Assembly: GCF_003966695.1 (NCBI RefSeq)
Contig: NZ_AP018827.1
Span: forward strand, 372,001-436,000
From: Asticcacaulis excentricus
GTDB taxonomy: Bacteria; Pseudomonadota; Alphaproteobacteria; Caulobacterales; Caulobacteraceae
Direction of reading: 5' to 3'
DNA length: 64,000 nt
Shown here: in pieces, positions 43,213 to 52,090 of the stretch
How positions within the stretch are numbered: the stretch's first letter is position 1
How the letters are laid out: every line of letters begins with the position of its first letter
The notes under the pieces: generated by a model
Told to the model about the DNA's origin: nothing
The model's input: the letters and a program-made list of their open reading frames with translations, nothing else
Databases searched by the model: none
Program-made: the position numbers and the translations under genes

Positions 43213-43782
43213 TTAGAAGGTGGCGGCCACGCTTTCGGTAACGCCCCGCCCCTTGGGGTCCGGGCCAAAGCGGTTGGCGTTGGGTGTGCCATCCTGCACA
43301 TGGAACCACAGGGTCACCAGACTGGCCAGCCAGGTGGGCAGCAGCACATAGAGCGCGATGGGGGCCATGGCGCTGTAAACAGCCATATTGGCCTGCGCGT
43401 CGCCCGATTCGAGGCTTGAAGGATCAAGGTTCTGGAAGTTCTGCCCCATCTGGGCCACGGCATCCGCAGCAAACACAAGGGTGAGGATCAGCGACACGAT
43501 CATGACTGCCGGGTAGAACAGAATCCACAGGCCGGTACGGTTGGTATCGTGGAAGCGGCGTACACCCACGGCGATGGAGGGGATGAGAACACCCAGTCCG
43601 AAAATCAGGGCCACACCGGCGGCAAGGCCTGCGACCAGCCCGCCCGTCATCTGCACGATGTTCAGGAAGAGGCTGACCACAACCTGAAACAGATAAAACA
43701 ACCAGTATTCCGAACGACGGGCGCGGCCCTGAAAATCGAAATAGCGCTTCAGCGGTTGAAACATCAGATCGAAACTGAACAT
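43213..43782 (-). CDS. DUF805 membrane protein
   Basis: A 189-aa protein. FDFQGRARRSEYWLFYLFQV and VGVRRFHDTNRTGLWILFY are the two DUF805 signatures, separated and followed by hydrophobic helices (four in total). The C-terminus contains WFHVQDGTPNANRFGPDP, also common in the family. The function is unknown. It is upstream of rnhB with an 18-bp gap, so possibly co-transcribed. Confidence 0.88.
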   Translation of the reverse strand: MFSFDLMFQPLKRYFDFQGRARRSEYWLFYLFQVVVSLFLNIVQMTGGLVAGLAAGVALIFGLGVLIPSIAVGVRRFHDTNRTGLWILFYPAVMIVSLILTLVFAADAVAQMGQNFQNLDPSSLESGDAQANMAVYSAMAPIALYVLLPTWLASLVTLWFHVQDGTPNANRFGPDPKGRGVTESVAATF

Positions 43783-43853
43783 GGGCGTCCCTTTGGCCGT
43801 GAGTGGTGTTTGACGATAACCGCAGCCGAACGGACTGGCAAATGAAACCCGTG

Positions 43854-44663
43854 TCAGGTTTCAGACGCATTGAGGTGCGGGGTCAACCAGTCGGGGACGG
43901 CGAGGGTGACCGTGTCGTTTTCGCAGGTCAGATCACCGTCCAGCCGGTCGAGCCGCATCAGGGCCAGCGACTTGCCATTGGCGGAGGCCAGAATCTCCCC
44001 GGCGCGACGCTCGCCCAACAGGACTTCGCTGCCGAAAGCGAAGGCACCGGTATGGCTCAGGGGGATCAGGCGGTTCTTGATCGTACCGCGCCGCTTCATG
44101 CGTGACGTCGTTTCCTGACCGACAAAGCAGCCTTTTTTGAAGTCGATGGCCTTGATCAGGTCCATATTGATGTCGATGGGGTAGAGATAGTCTTTGGGGA
44201 AGTCGAGCCCCGGTTCGGCCACGCCCTGCGTCAAACGAAACTCCGTGTAGGTCGTGAGGTCTCCCGTCGCCTCAAACGTCCCGTAGGCGCGATAAAGCCC
44301 CGGTGCGCGGGGGTCGGGCAATCCCTCAGACAGGGAGGCATAAACCTGCGCCTCGGGTTTGGACAGGGTGACTTTCGCCCGCAGCTTGAACATATTCAGA
44401 CGGGTGAACAGTTCGTCGCGCACTCGCGCATCGACATCTATCCATACGGTATCCGAATCCCGTGGACAGATGAACACATCGGTGCTCAGCTTGCCTTGCG
44501 GGGTCAGGAACGCGCCATAATATAAGGGTTTGTTCTCTCCGGCGGCGACGGCGTCGAAGATGGTTTCCACGTCAATGGTTGTCTGGCCATTGAGGAACTT
44601 TCCCCAATCGGGGCCGCTCAGGGCGATCAGGGCACGGTGCGGCAGGGCAATAAGGTCGGTCAT
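43854..44663 (-). CDS. ygfZ: YgfZ/CAF17 folate-binding protein
   Basis: The 269-aa protein has a GcvT-like fold and the signature KGCFVGQETTSRMKRRGTIK, with the conserved cysteine of YgfZ (pattern K-G-C-[YF]-x-G-Q-E). The N-terminus LIALSGPDWGKFLNGQTTID also fits. YgfZ uses folate to help repair or assemble some iron-sulfur proteins, such as MiaB. The gene is divergent from the GT9 gene with a 39-bp gap and probably shares the promoter region. Confidence 0.9.
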   Translation of the reverse strand: MTDLIALPHRALIALSGPDWGKFLNGQTTIDVETIFDAVAAGENKPLYYGAFLTPQGKLSTDVFICPRDSDTVWIDVDARVRDELFTRLNMFKLRAKVTLSKPEAQVYASLSEGLPDPRAPGLYRAYGTFEATGDLTTYTEFRLTQGVAEPGLDFPKDYLYPIDINMDLIKAIDFKKGCFVGQETTSRMKRRGTIKNRLIPLSHTGAFAFGSEVLLGERRAGEILASANGKSLALMRLDRLDGDLTCENDTVTLAVPDWLTPHLNASET

Positions 44664-44702
44664 GTTTGCTGTGAGCCATAGATTCGGGATAGGGTATGTA
44701 GC

Positions 44703-45692
44703 ATGAGCCGTTCGTTTCCGATCCTGATCGTCGCGCTTGAGGAACCGAAAAGGGCTCTGGCTCTAGGTGGGGTTCTGGCGCGCCTGCTGCAAGAAGTGCC
44801 GAACGCGGCCGTGACCCTGATCACGCGCAGCGACAGTGCCGCCCTGTTTGCCGATTTCAGCCATATCGAGGCGATCATCCCTTTTGATGGCGAGGTCGTG
44901 TCGGTGGCCGGTCTGAAACTGTGGTGGCAACTGCGGCAGCGCCAATGGGGCCTGCTGCTCGATACAGGGCCGACCCTGTGGTCGCGTTTTCTTAATGCAA
45001 AGACCCGTGCCATAGCGCCGGATCACCACACAGACGAACACCCGGTGATCACCGCGTCGCGCCTGCTCAGGCTCGAAAAGCCCGAACTGCCGTGGCTGCA
45101 TGTGGCCGAAGCGCGGGCCGTGGGGGCGGAATTTTTTCTCGATGACACACCCGGTGAGGAGGGGCCTTTGCTGGCCATCGCCCCTGGTGCGCGCTGGCAG
45201 GGGGCGCAGTGGCCGGCGGAGCGCTTTTCGGTGCTGGCGACGCGCCTGATGAACGAAGACGGCCCGCTGAAAGGGGCGCGTCTGCTGATACTGGGGCACG
45301 AAAGCGACCGCGAAGCCGCAACGGCCCTGCGCATGGCCGCCCCCAAGGCCCGTGTGATTGAACTGACGGGTAAGCTCGACCCGCTGACCGCCTATGCCTG
45401 CCTGCGTCAGGCCGATGTGTTTATTGGCAATGATGATATCTGGCTGCATCTGGCGGCGGCCGCCAATGTCCTGAGTTTCGGGCTCTACGGCCCCTCAGAT
45501 GATCGGGTTGAGGCCCCGCTGGGCCATAATGTGCATATTCTGCGCACGCCGCGGCATTTTGAAGAAATTCGCGCTCAGGACCCGAATCTCGATCAGGCGC
45601 TGTGTCATATGCTCGACCTCAGCGTCAACCGGGTGTATGAGGCCGTTCAGACCACATTGACGGTATCTCACCAGGCTCCCCGTCTCCCCTGA
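44703..45692 (+). CDS. glycosyltransferase family 9 (heptosyltransferase-like)
   Basis: A 329-aa protein with the GT9 layout. The N-terminal domain starts FPILIVALEEPKRALALGGV. The C-terminal nucleotide-sugar domain has LAIAPGARWQGAQWPAERF, LILGHESDREAA and ADVFIGNDDIWLHLAAAANV then FGLYGPSDDRVEAP. Members add heptose or related sugars to LPS or other envelope glycans; this one lacks a close match to WaaC or WaaF. The last residues (SHQAPRLP) are coded by the start of a palindromic intergenic repeat, so the natural C-terminus may have been changed. Confidence 0.82.
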   Translation: MSRSFPILIVALEEPKRALALGGVLARLLQEVPNAAVTLITRSDSAALFADFSHIEAIIPFDGEVVSVAGLKLWWQLRQRQWGLLLDTGPTLWSRFLNAKTRAIAPDHHTDEHPVITASRLLRLEKPELPWLHVAEARAVGAEFFLDDTPGEEGPLLAIAPGARWQGAQWPAERFSVLATRLMNEDGPLKGARLLILGHESDREAATALRMAAPKARVIELTGKLDPLTAYACLRQADVFIGNDDIWLHLAAAANVLSFGLYGPSDDRVEAPLGHNVHILRTPRHFEEIRAQDPNLDQALCHMLDLSVNRVYEAVQTTLTVSHQAPRLP

Positions 45693-45778
45693 GGGAGAGG
45701 GCTGGGGTTAAGGTGGGGCCGTTGTTTCCCCCTCATCCGGCCTTTCAGGCCACCTTCGCCCGCAAGGGAGAAGGGAAA
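45681..45778. repeat. palindromic intergenic repeat between GT9 and dihydroorotase genes
   Basis: Nested inverted repeats fill the spacer: CTCCCctgaGGGAG at 45684-45697 (covering the GT9 stop), GGCC-TTTCA-GGCC at 45739-45751, and CCTTCGCCC / GGGAGAAGG at 45753-45774 (one mismatch). This pattern resembles dispersed palindromic repeats of alphaproteobacterial genomes. Only this copy is in the window, so its repetitive nature is inferred. Confidence 0.5.
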
Positions 45779-45790
45779 CGGAGACGCCTC

Positions 45791-47116
45791 ATGCCGACCT
45801 ATGATCTGATCATCCGCAACGCTGACATCATCAACCACGCCGGGCGCGGGCAGGGCGATATCGGCATCACCGCCGGTAAGTTCGTGGCCTTTGGCGACCT
45901 GTCTCAGGCTTCGGCAGGCGAAGTGTTCGACGCCACAGGCCTTCTGGCCATGCCGGGCGTCATCGACACGCAGGTGCACTTCCGCGAGCCGGGACTGGAG
46001 TGGAAGGAGGACCTCGAAACCGGTTCTCAGGCTGCGGTCATGGGCGGGGTCGTGGCCGTGTTCGAAATGCCGAACACCAATCCCAACACCACCGATCCGG
46101 TGACCTTTGAGGACAAGCTGAAGCGCGCGCATCACCGTATGCACTGCGACCACGCCTTCTATGTCGGCGGCACGCACGAAAACGCCGCCCATCTGGGCGA
46201 GCTTGAGCGCATGAAGGGCTGCTGCGGTGTCAAGGTCTTCATGGGGGCTTCGACCGGCACCTTGCTGATCGCCGATGACGAGGGCGTGGCCAAGGTGCTG
46301 GCCAGCGTCAACCGCCGCGCCACCTTCCATTCCGAGGACGAATACCGTCTGGCCGAGCGCCGCGCCCTAGCCCGCGAAGGCGACTGGACCAGCCATGACT
46401 TCGTGCGGGATGCCCAGTCGGCCATTCAGTCCACCCACCGTCTGGTGCGTCTGGCGCGTGAAGCGGGCAAGCGTATTCACGTCCTGCACGTCACCACCGC
46501 CGAAGAGATCGAGTTCCTGTCGCACAATAAGGACATAGCCACGGTCGAGATCACGCCGCAGCACCTGACGCTGGTGGCGCCCGAAGCCTATCAGCGCCTG
46601 AAAGGTTATGCCCAGATGAACCCGCCGATTCGCGATCAATACCACGTCGACGGCCTGTGGCGCGGCATCAGCGACGGCGTCGCCGACGTGCTGGGCTCTG
46701 ACCACGCGCCGCACACTATCGAAGAGAAGCAAAAGCCCTATCCGGCCTCGCCGTCGGGTATGCCCGGCGTGCAGACCCTGTTGCCGGTTATGCTGACGCA
46801 TGTCGCCAATGGCAAGCTGTCGCTGGAGCGGCTGGTGGACCTGACCTCGGCCGGGGCGCAGCGTGTCTTCGGCGTGGCAGGCAAGGGACGGATGGCCGAA
46901 GGCTATGATGCCGACGTGACGCTGGTCGATCTGAACCACAAGCGGGTCATCACCCACGATCAGATGCGGTCGCGCTGTGGCTGGACGCCGTTTGATGGCT
47001 TCGAAGCCCACGGCTGGCCCAAGGCCACCATCATCCGCGGCAAGGTGGTCATGCGTGATGACGAGATCGTCCGGCCGTCGCAGGGGGAAGCCTGCCGCTT
47101 CATGGAGATATTGTAG
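45791..47116 (+). CDS. pyrC: dihydroorotase-like amidohydrolase (first metal His replaced by Gln)
   Basis: The protein has 441 aa from ATG 45791 (CGGAG 7 nt upstream). It has the class I dihydroorotase layout: PGVIDTQVHFREPG, a metal-bridging lysine region GVKVFMGASTG, AFHSEDEYRL, IHVLHVTTAEEI and LGSDHAPHTIEEK with the catalytic aspartate. In classical enzymes the first motif is DxHxH; here Gln replaces the first His. I recall the same DTQVHFREPG in related alphaproteobacterial proteins, so it is likely a subfamily trait. It would interconvert carbamoyl-aspartate and dihydroorotate in pyrimidine synthesis; another cyclic amidase activity is possible. Confidence 0.82.
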   Translation: MPTYDLIIRNADIINHAGRGQGDIGITAGKFVAFGDLSQASAGEVFDATGLLAMPGVIDTQVHFREPGLEWKEDLETGSQAAVMGGVVAVFEMPNTNPNTTDPVTFEDKLKRAHHRMHCDHAFYVGGTHENAAHLGELERMKGCCGVKVFMGASTGTLLIADDEGVAKVLASVNRRATFHSEDEYRLAERRALAREGDWTSHDFVRDAQSAIQSTHRLVRLAREAGKRIHVLHVTTAEEIEFLSHNKDIATVEITPQHLTLVAPEAYQRLKGYAQMNPPIRDQYHVDGLWRGISDGVADVLGSDHAPHTIEEKQKPYPASPSGMPGVQTLLPVMLTHVANGKLSLERLVDLTSAGAQRVFGVAGKGRMAEGYDADVTLVDLNHKRVITHDQMRSRCGWTPFDGFEAHGWPKATIIRGKVVMRDDEIVRPSQGEACRFMEIL

Positions 47117-47123
47117 TTTAAGC

Positions 47124-47240
47124 CACGAAAAACACGAAAAGCCAGATGGGTATGGCTTTGCCCGAAGGGCCAGCTTTTTTGCTATCCTATGGTGGCCAAT
47201 GCGCGCCGAATATCCATCTCAATATTTTCGTGATTTTTCG
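47124..47240. repeat. inverted-repeat element with CACGAAAA termini
   Basis: CACGAAAAACACGAAAA at 47124-47140 and its near-reverse complement TTTTCGTGATTTTTCG at 47225-47240 bracket about 115 bp. Inside is a stem (GGCTTTGCCC-GAA-GGGCCAGC) followed by TTTTTT that can terminate the dihydroorotase transcript. No ORF is visible inside. Confidence 0.5.
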
Positions 47241-47256
47241 GGGCCAATATTCAAAA

Positions 47257-47288
47257 AAAAGCCCCGCCGAGTGATCGGCGGGGCTTTT
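47257..47288. terminator. bidirectional terminator next to cysteine-repeat copy B
   Basis: AAAAGCCCCGCCG and CGGCGGGGCTTTT form a perfect 13-bp stem with a 6-nt loop and A/T runs on both sides. It ends the minus-strand copy B gene 22 bp past its stop and can also stop plus-strand readthrough. The core GCCCCGCC stem is similar to the terminator of copy A. Confidence 0.92.
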
Positions 47289-47309
47289 CGTTGGGCGTTA
47301 AAACACCGA

Positions 47310-48695
47310 TCAGTCGTTGGAACCACCCGCCGGTGGCACGTAGGTGCCGTTGCCGGGGATTTCACACTGGATCGGGTATTTGCGGCTCTTGGCGATGTTA
47401 CAGGAGACGACTTCATCGAACCCCGTGCGGGCCTTCACCACGGCACCCACATAGCCACGCTTGTTGGTGCAGGCGATTTCGACCAGAGCGGCGTCATCGT
47501 CGCCACGGCCCAGATAGGTAACCTGCTGAACGTCGCAATCCTTCTTGGCCGCCTTGATCAGGACGTCCAGATGCTTGTCCAGCGTGGCGCGCGGCACGAA
47601 ACCGCATTCCTTACGGCGTGAGATCATGGTGAAGCAGTCCATGGCTTCGAACTTGGCCGTCGAGCCGGTGTTCGGGACAAAGGCCGCCAGACCAAACTTC
47701 TGCTCAGGGCATTTGAATTCGATCAGATCGCGCTTGGTGGCGGTTTCCGTGCCGATCAGGTTGTATTCAGCGACGGTGCAGGTGATACCCGCCGCCTTCA
47801 GCTTTTCACCATAGGCGGTGCGCGTTTCGGCGGTCAGGCTGGCGGCGTCCGTGTATTGGCAGGGGCCAAGCGTACCGGCGCGGTCACAGCCGACACTGGC
47901 GATGTACTTCATCGTCGTCGTCGTCTGCAAAACGAAGCCGGGCTTGCCGGCGCAGCCGATTTCATAGAAGTCCTGACCTTCGCTGTTGACGCGACCGATC
48001 CAGCGGGCTTTTTCCACTGTGCACGACGGCTGCGCTTGTTTGACGGGCGCTTGCAGGGACTGCATGGCCTGCGCCTCAGTGGTGTACTGACAGGCTGAGT
48101 TGCCCTTGGTCATCAGACAGCTGGAAAAGCTCAGCTTGGCGCTGGTGGCTGTAAAGGGCACGTCCATCACGAAGCCGGGGCGACCGTCGCAGGCCACTTC
48201 GTAGCGGTCAAAGCCATGGTCCGTGACCGCGCCCATCCAGCGGGCATTGCTAACGGTACAGGCCTGGTCATATTGCTGCGCCAGAGGCGTCATCCACGCA
48301 TAGTGCTTTTCGTTGGCCGGCAAAATGCACTTGGACTGCTTGTTGTTGGCAGCGTTTTGCGAAAAGGCTTGGGTACAGTTGAACTTATCGACCTTGTTCG
48401 TCGTGGTGTCCTTGCTGAGCAGGTAGCCCCCTCCGGCCTTACAGGACACTTCGGTGACCTGAAGCTTGACCGGTTTGCCATCGGCTCCTTTGCTGCTGGA
48501 CTCGCCGACATAATAGGCATCCGCCGGTTCACAGGGCACGCCCGCCGCCTGGATCAGGGCCGGGGCATCCGCCACGCCCTTGGCGCGTTGCTTATCGTTG
48601 AGCTTGACCGCTTCGGCAGCCGAGGCCGCGCTGCACCCCAGCGCGAGGGCGGCTACGGCCATAGCCGCGCCTCTGAGGAAGGTGGAAAGAGACAT
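47310..48695 (-). CDS. secreted five-module four-cysteine repeat protein, copy B
   Basis: A 461-aa protein with a signal peptide. The mature part has exactly 20 cysteines: 55-85-107-123, 146-169-193-202, 225-248-270-279, 306-329-354-364 and 387-409-432-444. Modules match copy A in order: GVPCE, ARWMG...YEVAC.GRPGFV, ARWIG...YEIGCAGKPGFVL, ITCT...ATKRDLIEFKCPE, and LVEIACTNKRGY...IPGNG. The best-conserved modules are the third to fifth. Function is unknown; disulfide-bonded, exported. It lies about 6.2 kb from copy A on the same strand, with the ccrM-to-pyrC genes between, so it is not a simple tandem. Confidence 0.75.
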   Translation of the reverse strand: MSLSTFLRGAAMAVAALALGCSAASAAEAVKLNDKQRAKGVADAPALIQAAGVPCEPADAYYVGESSSKGADGKPVKLQVTEVSCKAGGGYLLSKDTTTNKVDKFNCTQAFSQNAANNKQSKCILPANEKHYAWMTPLAQQYDQACTVSNARWMGAVTDHGFDRYEVACDGRPGFVMDVPFTATSAKLSFSSCLMTKGNSACQYTTEAQAMQSLQAPVKQAQPSCTVEKARWIGRVNSEGQDFYEIGCAGKPGFVLQTTTTMKYIASVGCDRAGTLGPCQYTDAASLTAETRTAYGEKLKAAGITCTVAEYNLIGTETATKRDLIEFKCPEQKFGLAAFVPNTGSTAKFEAMDCFTMISRRKECGFVPRATLDKHLDVLIKAAKKDCDVQQVTYLGRGDDDAALVEIACTNKRGYVGAVVKARTGFDEVVSCNIAKSRKYPIQCEIPGNGTYVPPAGGSND

Positions 48696-48926
48696 CGGTT
48701 GCGTTTTCCTTGAATGCGAACCTGTGAATGAGACGACGGCCGGATTTTAGCGGCTCTTTATAACAGGATTGTCTCTACAGGATGTGGCGGCTTGAAGGCA
48801 ATGCCGGGAACGCGCGGCAAATGGCACTCGGCATAAAAAAACGCTCCGATTTTGAGGCTTGCCTGACCCAGCGGCAGACGTGCCATATAGAGGTGGGATT
48901 ATAACACAATAAGGGAACGAAACGGC

Positions 48927-49655
48927 ATGTCGGTAAAGGTGACAGACGCGGCGGGCATCAGGCGCATCAGGCTCGATCGGGCCGCCAAGAAAAACGCTCT
49001 CGATCACCCGATGTACACCACGCTGTCCGAGGCGATCGAGACTTCCCCGGGCGTTGCCCTGCTCGAAGCCGAGGGCGCTGACTTTTGCGCCGGTAATGAC
49101 ATTGTCGATTTCATTTCACTGGCCTCGCACGAGGGCGCAGTCGAAGCCCTGCCGGTCTTTCGTTTCCTCAAAGCCCTGACCTATGCGCGGATGCCGATTG
49201 TGGCGGCGGTGCAGGGGCAGGCCGTGGGGGTGGGGACGACCCTGCTGCTGCATTGCGATCAGGTGCTATTGTCCGAAGACGCGCGCCTCAGCCTGCCGTT
49301 CCTCAAGCTGGGCCTGACACCCGAAGGCGGTTCCAGCCTACTGCTGACCCAGCGAATCGGCCATGCGCGGGCCTTTGAGTGGCTTAGCTCCGGGCGGGTC
49401 ATCCCGGCGGCCGAAGCGCTGAGCACCGGTGTCGCCAATCGCGTGGTGGCCCGTGAGGCTTTGGAACCGGAATCTCTGAGCGTTGCTGAAAAACTGGCCG
49501 CCCTGCCTCTGGAGGCGCTCATTCAGGCCAAGGCCCTTATGCGTCAGCCTGACGTCATCTGGGACCAGATCGTGCGCGAGGGTGATATTTTTCTGGCGCG
49601 TCTGAGGAGTCCGGAAGCGGCGGCGGCCTTTGCGGCGTTTCTCAAAAAAGGCTGA
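48927..49655 (+). CDS. enoyl-CoA hydratase/isomerase family protein
   Basis: The 242-aa protein has the crotonase fold. FCAGNDIVDF supplies one oxyanion-hole glycine region, VQGQAVGVGTTLLLHCD the second, and LKLGLTPEGGSSLLL contains the usual acidic catalytic residue. Only this one of the two hydratase glutamates is clear, which suits an enoyl-CoA isomerase or a related reaction. It acts on acyl-CoA thioesters in the cytoplasm. It is a single gene with a 230-bp upstream spacer shared with divergent copy B. Confidence 0.85.
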   Translation: MSVKVTDAAGIRRIRLDRAAKKNALDHPMYTTLSEAIETSPGVALLEAEGADFCAGNDIVDFISLASHEGAVEALPVFRFLKALTYARMPIVAAVQGQAVGVGTTLLLHCDQVLLSEDARLSLPFLKLGLTPEGGSSLLLTQRIGHARAFEWLSSGRVIPAAEALSTGVANRVVAREALEPESLSVAEKLAALPLEALIQAKALMRQPDVIWDQIVREGDIFLARLRSPEAAAAFAAFLKKG

Positions 49656-49767
49656 GTTGTAACAATCGCCTAACCTTGTTTATTTGACGGGGCATGGGTT
49701 TAGGACTAAAGGGTGCGACCGTTTTTGCCGCATTGTGGCATGTGTTGCATATAAGTCAGGTCTGGCC

Positions 49768-50301
49768 GTGGATAGCTATGCCTTTGATCGTCTGATTTCC
49801 GTGGAGGCGCTGGCTGAGCGTGAGGCCGCTGATGCGCTGGTCAACCGCGTGTTCGGACCCGGCCGCTACGCCAAGACGGCGGAACGCCTGCGCGAAGGCA
49901 ATCAGCCCATCCCCGGCCTGTCGTTCGTTATGCACCGGATCGAACAGGGCGGGCGCAGCGAAACCGCCATTATCGGTTCGGTGCGTCTGTGGCCGGTCAA
50001 GGTGCGCGATGACAATCAGGCGCTCAAAGGCGACATGGCCTTTCTGGGGCCGATCGCCGTTGACGAAGATCACCAAAGCCTGGGTATCGGACGTGCCCTG
50101 ATCCGTACCGCTATCAAGGCGGCCTTTGACGCGGGCGTGACCGCCATTCTGCTGGTCGGTACGCCGGCCTATTTTCAGAGCTTTGGCTTTGCGAAAGCCG
50201 AGGGGCTGAGCCTGCCGGGGCCGGTCGATTTGCGCCGCCTGATGGTCCTCTATAACCCCGCCTATAAGGGCGAACCTCTGATGGGTGCGGTGGACAAATG
50301 A
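49768..50301 (+). CDS. GNAT-family N-acetyltransferase
   Basis: The protein has about 177 aa. The acetyl-CoA-binding motif is VDEDHQSLGIGRALIRTAI, and VTAILLVGTPAYFQSFGFA closes the fold; the latter is typical of the putative-acetyltransferase group that includes YhbS. The frame is open to TTG 49684, but the first 28 residues look non-coding (KGCDRFCRIVACVAY), so I take GTG 49768 preceding DSYAFDRLISVEALAERE. The stop overlaps the DUF1285 start by 4 bp (ATGA). Confidence 0.87.
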   Translation: MDSYAFDRLISVEALAEREAADALVNRVFGPGRYAKTAERLREGNQPIPGLSFVMHRIEQGGRSETAIIGSVRLWPVKVRDDNQALKGDMAFLGPIAVDEDHQSLGIGRALIRTAIKAAFDAGVTAILLVGTPAYFQSFGFAKAEGLSLPGPVDLRRLMVLYNPAYKGEPLMGAVDK

Positions 50302-50804
50302 ACGGCTGGCTGACCGAAGCCGCGCGTTTTCCTGATAAAGACTATCCTGTTGAGTCGTGGCAGCCGTCCCTGTGCGGGGCCATGGATATTCTCATCCGCC
50401 GCGATGGCGTCTGGCTGCACGAAGGCCGGCCTATTGCCCGCCCGGCGCTCGTGCGGCTGTTTTCAAAACTGCTGCGCCGTGACGCAGACGGCTATGTGCT
50501 GGTCACGCCCGTTGAGAAGCTGACCATCCGGGTTGAGGATTTGCCGTTTCGCATTGTCGATTTCGAAGGCAGGGTCTTCCGCAGCGATCAGGACGACCCG
50601 CTGCCCCTGTCGGACGCGCATCCACTGGTCATTGAGGTGCAGGGCGAAGAGTGGCAGCCGCGGATGCGGGTGCGCGGCGATTTGTGGGGGCGCCTGACGC
50701 GCGCCTGCGCGGCCCGTCTGTTCGAGACGGCGGAGTTGGACGGCGATAGTGTACGGCTGGAGCTGGACGGACAGAGATTTGAAATCCCGGTGGTTTCAGC
50801 ATAG
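50298..50804 (+). CDS. DUF1285 protein
   Basis: The 168-aa protein carries DUF1285 landmarks: CGAMDILIRRDGVWLHEG, RPALVRLFSKLLRRDADG, LVTPVEKLTIRVEDLPF and HPLVIEV. Its two beta-rich halves form a known compact fold, but the function is not established. It lies between the GNAT and cca genes in what looks like one operon; the gene before it overlaps and the next is 35 bp downstream. Confidence 0.88.
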   Translation: MNGWLTEAARFPDKDYPVESWQPSLCGAMDILIRRDGVWLHEGRPIARPALVRLFSKLLRRDADGYVLVTPVEKLTIRVEDLPFRIVDFEGRVFRSDQDDPLPLSDAHPLVIEVQGEEWQPRMRVRGDLWGRLTRACAARLFETAELDGDSVRLELDGQRFEIPVVSA

Positions 50805-50839
50805 GTTCCGGAGTCTGTAACAGAAATAAGGCTGTCCTG

Positions 50840-52069
50840 GTGCCTATCGCGCTTCCTCTGGAAATGACCGCGCCAGCGGTTCAGCAGGTCTTTGCCGCGC
50901 TCGAAGCGGCAGGGGGGGCAGCCTGTGTGCGTTTTGTCGGCGGCTGTGTGCGTGACGTGGTCATGGGCCGCACGCCGGGCGATCTCGATCTTTCGACGCA
51001 ACTGACGCCGGACGCCACCGAGGCGGCGCTGTCGGCGGCGGGTATCCGCCATGTGCCGACCGGCAAGGCCTTTGGCACCATTACCGCAGTGATCGAGGGC
51101 CGGCTGTTCGAAATCACCTCCCTGCGCGAAGACGTCGAAACCGATGGCCGCCGCGCCGTAGTCAGCTATACGACGGACTGGAGCCGTGACGCGCAACGCC
51201 GTGATTTCTACCTCAACGCCCTCTATGCCGATATTCGCGGCGAGGTGTTCGATCCGACGGGGCAGGGGCTTGACGACGTGCAGGCCGGGCGGGTGCGCCT
51301 TATCGGAGACGCTGAGACAAGACTTCGCGAAGACTATCTGAGAATATTGCGTTTTTTCCGTTTTAGCGCCAGTCATGGGCGGGGCTTGGATGAGGCGTCC
51401 TTGAGCGCCTGCGTGGCCTTGCGGGAAGGGATAGACAGCCTGTCGGGTGAGCGTATCCAGCAGGAATTGTTCAAGTTGCTCGCTATTGCTGACCCGGTAA
51501 ATGTCGTACAGCGCATGATCGAAACCGGGGTCATGGCGTACGTTGTGCCGGGTGCCCCCGTGAATCCCGAGCGCGTGGCGGCAGGTTTCCCCCTGACCTC
51601 AGACGTTATTCAACGATTGATTATACTGATCGGAGGCCACGGATGGGCTGAGGCGCTTGCCGCCTTAACCCAGCGTCTGCGCCTGTCCAATCGCGTAGCC
51701 AACCGTCTGAGCGCGGCCGCTGCCGCCTATGCGGAGGCCGATGTCAGGGCGTCACTGGCGGCTCTGAGGCGCGGGCTCTATCGCCATGGCCCGCAGGCGC
51801 TGAGCGATGCGCTTGTGCTGCGGGGGGCCGAAGCGCGGGTGAGTCCAGAGACGTGGCAAGCCCTCGATCAGAACCTCAAACAGATCGACGTGCCGGTTTT
51901 TCCGCTGAAGTCTGCCCGCCTGATCTCTGCCGGCCTCGCGCCCGGCCCGGAACTGGGGCAAACGCTGCGCCGTATTGAGGCCAACTGGATCGCACACGAT
52001 TTCTCACCAATCGTGATTGAGGACGCCATTGACGCCATAGCCAAACAGGCAAACATAAGAGGCCAGTAA
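50840..52069 (+). CDS. cca: CCA tRNA nucleotidyltransferase (poly(A) polymerase family)
   Basis: The protein has 409 aa with a GTG start. The class II nucleotidyltransferase head is clear: RFVGGCVRDVVMGRTPGDLDL with the metal-binding Asp pair, ITSLREDVETDGRRA, WSRDAQRRDFYLNALY and RVRLIGDAETRLREDYLRIL. The tail has RFFRFSASHGRGLD. It adds or repairs the CCA end of tRNAs; the tRNA-Leu in this window encodes its own CCA. It is the third gene of the GNAT-DUF1285-cca group. Confidence 0.94.
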   Translation: MPIALPLEMTAPAVQQVFAALEAAGGAACVRFVGGCVRDVVMGRTPGDLDLSTQLTPDATEAALSAAGIRHVPTGKAFGTITAVIEGRLFEITSLREDVETDGRRAVVSYTTDWSRDAQRRDFYLNALYADIRGEVFDPTGQGLDDVQAGRVRLIGDAETRLREDYLRILRFFRFSASHGRGLDEASLSACVALREGIDSLSGERIQQELFKLLAIADPVNVVQRMIETGVMAYVVPGAPVNPERVAAGFPLTSDVIQRLIILIGGHGWAEALAALTQRLRLSNRVANRLSAAAAAYAEADVRASLAALRRGLYRHGPQALSDALVLRGAEARVSPETWQALDQNLKQIDVPVFPLKSARLISAGLAPGPELGQTLRRIEANWIAHDFSPIVIEDAIDAIAKQANIRGQ

Positions 52070-52090
52070 AACCCCGTTGCTGTTTGCCTT

